DNA from: Rattus norvegicus
Lineage: Eukaryota > Chordata > Mammalia > Rodentia > Muridae
Reading direction: 5' to 3'
NCBI RefSeq assembly: GCF_036323735.1
Contig: NC_086021.1
Location: 127,735,976-127,799,975, forward strand
DNA length: 64,000 bases
A model generated the notes under the pieces. It was not told the origin of the DNA. It was given only the letters and a program-made list of their open reading frames with translations, and made no database searches. Positions within the stretch are counted from its first letter, which is position 1, and every line of letters begins with the position of its first letter. Both the position numbers and the translations under genes were made by a program. Positions 27,342 to 39,300 of the stretch are shown here, piece after piece.

Positions 27342-30300
27342 GGACTGCACAATAAAATAAAATGGCTAAAATGGCAAGGTTTCAGGCAAAGTAGTGCACA
27401 TCTTTAATCCCAGCACTTGGAGGGCAGAGACAGGTGGATCTGGTCTATAAAGTAAGTTCCAGGACAGCCAAGGCTATACAGAGAAACCCTGTCTTGGAAA
27501 AGAAAAACAAACAAAAATTGTAAGGATGCTGAATTTTGTGTTTCCTACCACATAAAGGGGATTGTGGTAGCCATTATGGTTACCTGCAGTTTTTTCCACA
27601 AAGGCAAATGTTGAAGGGTGAAATCAATGCCCCAAAGCACAGTAATAACCATGTATGCCATAGGTGGTGTCCTATGGAACATAGTACAGCTGGAGAGCAG
27701 AGGCCAAGGGAGGCCACTGACAGCAAACAGAAAGCAGAGGAAGACCTCAAGAAAGATACAGGAATCTTAAGAATGAAACCTGGAAACCAAAGTGTTGAGT
27801 GGAGCAATTCAGACTGGAAAGGTAGAGTTTTCACTGTTTCAATGGACAGAACAGCTAAAGAATTTGACATTTTTATAGTGCAGTACAGCAGGCCAGTGAG
27901 AAATCAACAAATTGTTTTGGAGTCAGTTTAACACAGTGAGTCAAAATCTGGTGAGATGTTCCTAAAACACTTTGTTACAATGATCAGAACACCCTAACAT
28001 TCAAAAAATGAATGTAGTTAGTTCCATAAGCCTAGGCCACAATAAGACCACGAAAGTGCTTCTCAATGGACTATATGAAGCCACAGTAAGACTAAAACCT
28101 TCAGCTGGAGAGAAGGTTCAGCAGGAGAACAAGCAGTTCTTTCAGGAGACCTGATTCAGTCCCCAGCACCCACGTGCTGACCAACAACCTCCTGTAGCTG
28201 CAGTTCTAGGGGATCCAATGTCTTCCTCTGCACTCTGAGGCACCAGACATGCAAGTGGTGCAGACACACATGCAGCAGAAACACCCACGCACAGAAAATA
28301 AAATTTAAAAGACAAAATTTAAAGGGAAAAAAAAGATTTAAAATCAGCATAGATATTAGAGATACTAATCATATATAACATCATTTGTTCTGATCTACTA
28401 TACTCCTTTCTCAACACTATTCCCAGTTTGCCAAGATGAGAGTAGGATAAAGTTAAATTTCTTAAAGACAAAAGAACTACAAAGTAGAGTTCAGCGTCTG
28501 TTAGCCAGCTTTGTTTGTTTGTTTTTCAAGACAAGGGTTCTCTGTGTAGCCCTGGCTGTCTCAGACTCACACTATAGACCAAGCTGGCCCTGAACTCAGA
28601 GATCTGTCTGCCTCTGTCTGAGTGCTGGGATTAATGGTAAGCATCACCATACCTGGCTTGTTACTCAACTTTTAAATGAAAAATATTCAGAAGTCTGACC
28701 ACGTAACACAGGAAAAGGGACTATGTACACACAGAAATATAGAAGGAATCTTTGAATGCCCATTCCTATCTTTTTCAGCCAAACCAGTCCATACATCAGT
28801 ACACAGATAGGATATTTCGTCAATGGAGAACTCATGCGTGGCTATTTAGCTACCAGATCAACTGAGATAAAGTCCATGATTTGATCACTAACCTCATCTG
28901 AGTCCAGCAAGGCCGGAAGTGCTCTGCAGAGAAACATAATATTAAATAAGGTCACAAACTTTTCGTGAAGGACACTAGAATAACTAATAAAACTTAAAAG
29001 CTTTTTTTTTTTTTTTACAACTTAGCTAAGATTTGTACCTCTTTTAAGATAAAAGCAAATAAAAATAATCAGAATTATTCAAGTTATAAAGAAAGAATAA
29101 AACATATTCTACAGAGTGGCAGGGTCAATGTCTCATTAACATTATAACTCCAAGAAGAAATTTAGAAATTTAAAAAGAACTAGCCTATGGATTTTAGGCT
29201 GACCTAGAGCTAAATCTTTCTTTTTTTTTTTTTTTGGTTCTTTTTTTCGGAGCTGGGGACCGAACCCAGGGCCTTGCGCTTCCTAGGCAAGCGCTCTACC
29301 ACTGAGCTAAATCCCCAGCCCCGAGCTAAATCTTTCTAAATAGAAATATCATTCAAATGAGTAGTCCCAATTATTTTTGTTTTTGTGTTACTCCTAATAT
29401 ATAAAGCATTCCTTGATATTCTATATTCTCACTAGATTTCTCCTCAGTTTACCTACTGAAAACAATAATAAAGTAACACTAATACTGAAATATGATTCTT
29501 AAGGTAATAATTCAAAAACTTACACATCAGTCACGGAAGAAGGAACATTTTCTTCTACCCACTTCAAATCATCTTCCTGCTGAGAACATATAAATACCAG
29601 TTATTACTAAAACATTCCAATAGATAACATATCTCAAGAATAGATCTGAATTCATTAGACCTTTATTTTCTTAGCAAACTTTTGTTATCCTACATAGCAA
29701 ACATATATAACAAATGAGGCTGATAGGAAATTCTATTAAACTCTTTTCTTCAAATACCTTTGACTAACATCTCCCTAGTATCCCATTAGTGTTAATTTAT
29801 AAATGTTACAGTTTTCTCTTAACTTGGCTAGTTCCCAAATAATCGAGACTGGACTGTTTTATTTATTTAACAGCTTTATGGCACAACTGACCAGTATTAA
29901 TCTATTTGAATCCTCTAACCAAATCTAGCTCTCTTCCAGCCTCAATTCCCGAGATAACTTGCATTCTATAGCTTTCTCTGTTCCCTAGATCATTTCCCCT
30001 CCCTTCCTCTCATTCATTGGCTGATCAGCTCTTTATTGACCAATCAGGGAATAATTGGAAAGCAATGTTTACACAACATTGAGATAGAAGATTATCAGAA
30101 TAAGGACTGCAACCAGATATGGGGGCACAGAACTCAACATTTGAATAACACAAGAATGATTTTTACATAGTGCACAGTAACATTGTGCCTACAAATCCCT
30201 GTTCCAACTACCACTCAGTCTTTTCCTGTAACTTCAACATTATTACTTCACAAATTGTTTTTCTGGGCTTTGGCTTATTTAACAAACTGTGTTCTAGTTC

Positions 30301-33300
30301 ACCAGTTCCTTAGAGTGTCAGGATTTCCTTCTATTTTAAGAATAAATGGTATTTGACTGGGCATTTACACACTTAATTAAGTGATCCACTGAATGAAACA
30401 TGTTTGTTCTTAAGACAGTGTTTCTCTGTGTAGCCCTGGTTGGCTGGCCTTGAACTCAGAGATCTGCCTGCCTCTCACTGGGTGCTGGGATTAAGGCACA
30501 AGCATACAGCAGGTTCAGTGAGTGAATCTTAACTGATTCACTCTTGAGGCTGCAACAACTAGCCTGGAAACACAGGCATCCTTTCAGCACAGACCTATGA
30601 CTGCATGGCCAAAAGCAGGATTACGAGGTCACAGAGTAAGTAAGTAGCTTTACTTTGATTTTTCAGGAATTCTCCACACTAACCTACATTCAGCAGAGCA
30701 CAGAAGTGACAGCTCACTGTGGTTTTACTTTGCATTTCTTGATTATCTGTGGTGAGCATTTTAAAAACGTACATTTGTAATGTCTTCCTGTGAGGATTTC
30801 TATTTAATGCCTTTGCCCCCTTTTAATCAGCATGTTTTCCTGCTACTTATTTTAAGTTCCTTATACACGTTAGCCATGTTGTCTCTCACTCTGGGGTTGT
30901 GCACTCACTCCTGTTGACTGTTTGCTCTACCATACAGCAGCTTTTTGGTTTGAGGTAACTCTGTGTGATGACTGTCTTAATGATTTTGAGGCCTGGATTG
31001 CTTGATACAAATGTAAACATCTCTTTATGCAGCCCAGTATGATGTAGTGTCTCTCTGGTTTTCTTCTTTGAGTTTTACGGTTTCAGGCCTTACATTTAAG
31101 ACCTTAATCAGCAACCTACAAATTCACCCCATTAATGGTACTGGGGATTAAAATTGAACCTAGGACCTCATTCATATGAGGCTGGTACTCTACAACTGAA
31201 CTATATTCCTACAACCTCTAATTCATTTAGAATAGAATTCCAGTTTCTTCAACACTACTGATTAAAAAACAAAACATTTTCCTTTTCCTATTATATGTCC
31301 TTAGTACCTCTGTCAAAATTCAGGTGACCAGAAGTGTGCAAGTTTACCCTTTGGGCTCTCTACTACGGTCCACTGGTTCACCATACGGTTTTGATTACAA
31401 TGGCTCTATAGGTTGTTTTTATTTGTCCTGTAAGTTATACCTGGGACTCATACATGTTGAACATATTCTACTGTGAACTATAGCGCTAGCGCCCTGTGGA
31501 ACATTCTGTGTACATGTAAGTATCTATGTGTTCATGTATGTGCAGGTATGTATGAGTATCTGTGCACTCAGGCCAGATAGCAACGTTTGTCTTTCTCATT
31601 CTTCACCTTTTTAAAAAAATTATATTTATTCATTTATAGTTGTCTGAAACAACTGGGGGGAGCTAGTTCTCTCTACTAAAACTCAGGTCATCGGGCTTGG
31701 CAACACAGCCTTTAATCACTGAGCCATCTGACACACACCTTACTTTCTGAGACAAGTTTTCTCACTGAATCTGGAGTACACTGATTAGCTAGACAGGCTG
31801 ACCAGCAAACACTAAAGACGTTCCTATCTCCACCTCCCAAACCTGGGCTACACATGGTACCTGGGCATTCGATGCTAGGCCTGGCTCTCTGTGCTCAGGC
31901 CCCTATGCTTACACAGAGATGCTCTACCCACAGAGCAGAGCCACCTTCTCAGTCCCACATTCTGAAGCCCAATTAGTGTGATATCTTCAGCTTTGGTCTT
32001 TTCTCAAGAACACTTCAACTACTTAGGTGTTTTGCTTTTACTTTTGCGGTTTCTTACAAATACTGCAGTTGCTTTTTAAAAAGGAGATTATGAAATATGT
32101 CACTGGAATTTTGCTAGTGATAACAATAACTGCTTTCAGGTAAGTATGGGTGTTATAAGGTAAATGTAGGCTAGCAAGATGGCTGCTATCAAGCCTGAAG
32201 ACCTGGATTCAATCCCTAGAACTCACATGGTAGCAAGAGAGAATCAACTCGTGAGAGTTGTTGTCTGACCTGCACACAGGCATCGCACATATCCTACTCC
32301 ACTCATACCCACATGCAGAAAAACAGAAATGTAGTATGTACGAAAATTATCACTAAGGCCTAATTCACTGCCATCTTGGGTTCCACTGCAGGCCACAGAC
32401 CAGGACAAGATCACAAAGGAAGGAAAGCGCCCCACTTACTGTTTTGTTTGCTTTACTATTCCCATTTGGTTCCTGCTTGGTACTTCTCATTTTCATTCCT
32501 TCTGCAAAAAGAAAGGAAAAACAACCCCCACATAGATTGGTGAACTCTCCTCACACAGCAACAAAAGCAACAACATATTCAGAGATTTAAACTTACTACC
32601 TGAATTATGCATCAGATGCTTCCCTACCCTAACCTTTGTAATAAAAAGTTCAAAGCAATTTGTTTCACTTCTACAAGGAACCTGGACATTTAATGTAGAA
32701 GTATCACTCAGTTTCTCACGGTTCACCGAAAACCTTGTTACTCTCTTCATCCTAACTTTTCCAAATGAAGAACTCATGGTTTTTTTCTTTTTTGTTTTTT
32801 TCTTTGAAAAAAATACTGAGAGCACTAATCAGAACAGTGAGTTTTCCTTCTGCAAAGCTCACCAAAGCTTTCCTTCAACATTGGTTCCTTCTGCTCATCC
32901 TCTTCATCTTCCTCTGACAATGGTGAGAAGGCAAATCTGACAAAAGAGAGAATAGAAGGGAGTTCACCAGGGAACAGCCTCTCTTGGAGTATCACAGAAC
33001 ATACACTGAAACTGCAATGTTTCTTCCCCTTTACAAAGTTCTTACAAGCCTGTATCATCAACTAAGTGGCAGGACAGCATGAGCCACAGACTACCTGAGA
33101 CTTTAGACAAGTTACCTAACTTCCTCATGTGCAAATAGAGACAAGAAAACAATAGTCAAAGCACTCAATACTTTCTGAAAAGTATAGTCAAGCAGGGTGA
33201 GCAGCACAGAGCTGTAATCCAGCACTAGGGAGGCTGAGGCTAAATTGTGAGGGGATCTCCATGCCTTCAGAAGGTTCTTATTTTTGTTGTTTTGTTTTTT

Positions 33301-36300
33301 TTTTTTTTTGAGACAGAGTTTCTCTGTGTAGCCCTGGGTATAACTGGAACTCACTCTGTAGATCATGCTGGCCTTGAACTCAGAGATCTTCATGTCCCTG
33401 CCTCTTGAGTACTGGTTTTAAAGGTGTATGCCAGCACCACTCAACCAGGAGGTCCTTGCTTGGTAGGAATATCTTTGTTTCCTTTGGGTTCTAACAGTAT
33501 GGTCTGTATAAGGGGGGGGTGGGGGTGCGGGCCATGTCATATGAGAACTAATGTCCATATTAGTTCTGACCAGAAAATGGAAACTAAAGGTATTAGCCTG
33601 ACCACCAGGAAGGATGTTAAGTGTAAGGTTAGCCACACAGCTGTATGTAATTGAGCCCCAACAGAATCTCTGGGTTCAGGTTTCCCAGGCTGGTAAGACT
33701 CTGCAGTCATGTACTTTACCAAAAGAAAGTAGCACTGCTGGGGATATTGCAGAGACACCTAGAAGCTTTGGTTTGGTTCCCTCCAGACTCAGCACCCTAC
33801 TTGCTTTTCTTGGCTTATGATAGCTTTTATTCTTTCTCTGAAATAAACAGCAAACAAGAGCCTAATGTCTGTAGTGACCTTTGTTTGTCCATCTAGTAAA
33901 TTACTAAACCTGTGAAGGAAGGCAGGTTTGCATTTAGCAATAAGTTTGCAGTGAGCAGGAGACTGGTCACAGTCTTGTCTAGGCTCTCCTTTCAGACTCT
34001 GGAGCTTGACTTTCTTTGGTTATAAGTAGAAATAGTTCTTTGCTATTGCAGGATCGTATGTGGGTGTTTGTTTCAGGGTATGGAATGAGAGAGCAGATGC
34101 TAACTAATAAATGAATAAAATACCTATGATTTAGAAAACTGTGAAGTGAAGGAGGCAGAGTGTGGGGTGCTGTTTAACAGTTTCCTCAAAGAATAAAACA
34201 TTCTAACCTGCAGGGAAGTTAAACAGGAAGGCAAACAACACAAAATAGCTTCTACAAGTTCCTGAAACCAAACAGATTCACTAAAACCCTTGCAGAGTAA
34301 GCAATAAAACTTGAGAGTTCTTCTCAGAGGTGGAAAGCTGAGTTCCAAAAAAGATTCAGCCCGGCTGCAAAGACTCTCAGACAAGGCAAGGAAGGTACAA
34401 TGGTTCTGAGAGCAGACCAGCTGCCTGGAAGAAGAAACACCAGCCAGGCTGCCTGGAAGAGGGTTAGAGCAACTGAGGCACATGCAAAGGACACTCTTCA
34501 ACCTGTTGGGCTATGCAGTGTGCTCCAGGTCCCCAGCTTTGTGAGCTGTCACCCAGGCTGGGGTGCATTTTGGTGATGCAGCTGTCTTTGAAGTCATTCC
34601 TGCTCCCATAAGTGACCCCTCATCCATATTCCATTAAGTAACCCCAATAAAGCTCACTCGGTTTGGTAGTACCCGTACTTTAGTCTGTTGTTCCCTCCCT
34701 ATCTGGGGTGGGTAGACGAGTTTTCCAAGGGAAAATTTTTTCACACAATAGAACAGGGGAGAACAGGACAAGGGGATATTAGAGTACATCATTGATGTAC
34801 AGGGCATTATTATACCTTTATCTTAAGTTTAATTCTCATATATAACACCATTAACATAACTAAGCAATTACCACAGAGTCATAAAGAATGCAGGGAAAAG
34901 AAAGGGAAAAAAGCAGGACAGTAATGGGAAAACTTTTAAAGACAGAGGAAAGGAAACCTTTAAACCTAATTACAGCTAATGAGTAACAAACTGAGGACAG
35001 ATATAACAGGGGCTCCCAAAGCTGTACATTCCTCCCTACCAATACTTTTTCAGCTCGCTTTTATTTTCTTTCATAGCTTTTCTCTATTACTTGGCTTTTT
35101 ACCTAGTGAATACACAGTAAGAGCATACTTTTAAAACACAGCAAAGCCATTTTCACCTGTCTTCTTTTCCAGTTTTTATTTGCATATCTGATAATTAAGT
35201 TCTTACTCTCCCCTTTTTTGGTTATGTGATTTAACATAAGCTCTTAATCATCTAAATATAAGAGGAGAAAAAAGAAAAAAAGAACCAAAAAAAAAAGAGG
35301 GGAAAAAAGAATGGGAACAGAGGTGTGGGTGCTGATAAAGATGGGGTAGCTCCTATCCAGGACTTGTCTGCACTGAACAAATACCATTACATGATGACCT
35401 TAACTCCAGAGTCATTCCAGACTTTCATTTCACCCTATCGGCACCGTAAGCTAGACAAGGCCTACAGAGAGATTCTCAATTATTTTCTCCTATTATTTAC
35501 CTAAACCAATTTAGTAGGCCAGAGCATGACGAACAGCTCTGGCAGGCCTTCCCTCCTCCTTGCTAACACCTTTAGATTACATTCCTACTGCTAGTAACCA
35601 AGTTCTAGTCCCTTATTTGACCACCTCCTCCCCTGAAGCTGACTTCCAAGGTCTGGCTATCAAATACTGAAGTCCAGCAATCAAAGCCCCCTTGTGGCTA
35701 CCCTAATTAATCTGTCCAATCAAAAACCCCTACCCTGACATGGGGTTTCCTTTTACCTTTATATACCACCATTTTCCTATGGGGCACATCTGCCTCTTCT
35801 CTATACAGACACAGTTCTTAGGACAAATATCCTCGCCCCTTCTCTGTTCCCACATCCTCTAATCTTCTGCCTTTGTCTTTCATTCCCTGACCTGTGTCCC
35901 TCTGTACTGAGAACTTGGTCTTGGGATGTCTTGTTAACTGAAGAGCTAAGGAGTATCTGCCATGTCCACTGTGCAGCACTGAGAGCGTCCCTAACACACC
36001 ACCCTATCTGACTGACAGAGGGGTCACCTGGGAGTCCTGACAGCTTCCCTAACACACCACCCCTATCTGACTGACAGGGGGGTCACCTGGGAGCAGAATA
36101 AGTAAAAAGAGCCCAAGTACCTCTGGTTATTTGCTGATGGTCGCCAGAGAATCATGATGACAAAGAGGATCATGGAAAACAGCAATCTCCAAATGGCATC
36201 ATCTACCCACAGCTCCCGCCAGTCCTGCAGTAAGAGGGAAATGCATAACACTTTATGTATATACTATCACCATTCACAACCCCTTGGCATAGAACAAAAA

Positions 36301-39300
36301 TTTACACACTGAAGCTATGTTTACTAAAAGCTACTATGCTAGATACCTGGCAAGTACTGGGGCTATCAACTTGGAAAAAAAAATTGTTTCTCACTTTGTC
36401 ATACTTACTATGCACCAGCAAGCTGCACAGAGTACCTATCAAAGTGTCACAGCTCCCAGAATTCTTAGGGACAGTAACATTTGGATGCTAACTTTTAAAT
36501 TATAACATATATGAGAAACTAGGCTGGCCTCTAACTCAGATATCTGCCTGTCTTTGAGTCCTAAGTGCTGAGAATAAAGGTGTGCACCACTACACCCAGT
36601 TTAGGCTAAATTTCTAATCCCCCTGCTGGGATTAAAACTGTGTGCCATCGTGCCTGGTCCTACTGCCAATTTTCTGTCATTTGTTGTTTACCAGTGTGAC
36701 CAAAAGAGAGCACTGCCTATCTCCACAGAGATCCTATAGACCACAGCCTCTGTCTAGATGCAAAGAACAAGGCTTTACTCAGATTAGCATCACTCATACA
36801 TGGTGTTCAGTACTTCGTGAGATCCTGGATTAAGGCAAGCTTGCAATATGAGAGGCTGTGGCTACCATCCACAGAATTCTTTTCTATGATAAGCAGGTCA
36901 TATAAAACATACCAGTGAGGGCTGGGGTATGGCTTAGTGGCAAAGCTCCTGCCTAGAATACAAAGGGGCCTGGGTTCAGTCCCTAAGACCAATAAATAAC
37001 AAGCCAGTATATCACACATATGACAGCACAGACTGCTTAGGAGCAGAAGCCTGGCCCTAAACCCTTATACCTTCTAAGAATCATGGACTACCATATAATC
37101 AACATGCTCAAACTCATAACTGCACATATTTATAACTTACCGACTGGCAAGTCACTATTCTGAATTTCATGGTCGTCCAGATGATGAACACTATAGATGC
37201 TAGCAGGAAATGAAAAACCTGGTCAGAACATGAATGGCAATTTACACCCAAATTACATTCACTGATCTTGAACAAACTCAATTCCATATTTCTGACCCAA
37301 AACACTATTATCACTTAGTTATTTTCAATATAAATTTATAAACGCCTACCATCAGTAAGGCCCATAATATTACTTACTGCCAACATTTTCTGTAAATACA
37401 GTTTTGCAATCATTCTGACTTTATGATCTGGCTGCTTCAATAACCCTAGGAATTAGAACAACAGCTAATAGAATTTTGATAATGTTTTCCCAATATTATC
37501 AAAGAAATTTTTTCCTTCTCGAACTCATTTTTTGAGGAAGTACCTCTCACTGAAATTGGAGCTCTCTGACTGGGTAGACTCGTAGTTCATTGATTTGGGA
37601 AGACTGACTGACGCGCGGGCTCCAGGGACTCTGGATTTCCACCACTGCTGGCTTTTTACGTTGCTCCTGAGGCTCTGAACTAAGATCTTCATGCTTGTGT
37701 GGCAGTCCTTATCTATGAAGCCACCTTCCAACCCCATGCCTGGCTTTCACATGAGGAAGAGGGATCCAAACTTCCCTTACACTTATACAGCAAGCATTGC
37801 AGAACCATCTCCCCTACTCCTAATCTTTTTTTAAAAAGATCATAAATATTTTAAAGTACTTGAACTTTGACTGCTTTCCTTGAGTGAAAAACAAGACTTT
37901 CTCTAACTACCAATGGCCCTCTCAGGCTAAGGATTTCTGTTCTGGTTTAGCAGTTAAGAGCACTGGCTGCTTTTCCAGAGAACCCAGGTTCAGTTGCTAA
38001 TACCCAACGGTTTACAACTGTCCATAACTCCAGTTACAGGGGATCTGATTCCCTTTTCTGGCTCTGCATCAGGTACAGATGTGGTGCTCAGACACATGCA
38101 GGCAAAACACCATACAAATAAAAAATGAAGATAATTTCTGTTCTAAAGGAAACCACAGGATCATATTGCAACATTTAAACATTCTAAACTTACCTGCCAC
38201 TGCCAAGATAAGCGTATTGGTGAAATGTCGGTACAGAGAGAGCTTTACGATGTTCCTCCGAAGTTTTAATAGCTTCATGGTTTGAGTCAAGCTAATGAAT
38301 ATGTGTTTGCAAGTCAAGGAATTAAACATTCAAAAGAGGAAGTAACTTAGTCCCCGGGTTGAGGATCTAGGATCTGACTTGTAAAGTTACAGATCTCATA
38401 GACTTATAGCTCTGATTTTCACTTATTCTCACAGACACTGCAACCTCACCATGACTTGAGAAAATAATCACTTCAATAAGACAGAAAAAATTACAGAATG
38501 AGGATGAGAATGAAGAAATAAGAGGAAAAGTAGACGGAAACAAGGAAAGTATAGGCTTGCTAGAAGAACTGTAAAATATGAAAACAATGGAAATGATAAA
38601 GTGAGCAATGTGCACGGGGCAGGTTAACACCACTTCTGTGTAAGTGGGTATTCCTGTCCTCCTCTGTCCCAGCTAATCCACTGTAGCTAGTCACAATCAC
38701 ATGTGCCCACAGCTGCCCAGAGTCCCCAAGTAGCACCAGAAGCTGCCCACACTACTGTGAACTAAGTAAGAGGACCCAACAACTGTCTGAGGATCCCAGG
38801 CCAGTTAGCTACCAAAGCAGTGAGGTTTCATTTTAAGAACTTTACTCCCAACTAGGAGCACCCACGGAAAGACAAAAGGGAAGTAATGACTACCACAGAT
38901 GACACCTGCTCTCAAGCCAAGTGTCAGAGGGGCAGACAAGAAAATGAAGGCACTGGGGCTGAGACAGCTCGGCTGCAGAGATGCTTGCCACCCAGCAACC
39001 CAGCCTGACAAGCTGAGCTCCAACCCCAGAAGCCACAAGAGGTGAAGGAGAGAACTTCTAGGAAGGCATCCTCTAACCTTCACGTGTGCACTGTGGTGTG
39101 CATTCCCCACTTCAAACACAATTTTAAAAATGAAATATAAAGGGCCCGAGAGCCGGGTCAGCAGTTAGGACTACATACTGCTCTTGCAGACAGCCAGGCT
39201 TAGGATGCCCAGCACTCACATCAAGTAGCTCACAATGGCTGGCGACTCCAAATCAAGGGGCTCCAGACCTCTTCTGGCCTCTGCAGGTAACGTACTCATG

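Noticed and set aside
26933..27352. 139-codon frame with a Cys/Val run
   Set aside because: The run is the translation of a (CA)n microsatellite and the remainder is unique intron with no domain.
34124..34501. 125-codon minus-strand frame
   Set aside because: Lies in a probable LTR/intron segment with no protein family signature and no splice context with Tmem87a.
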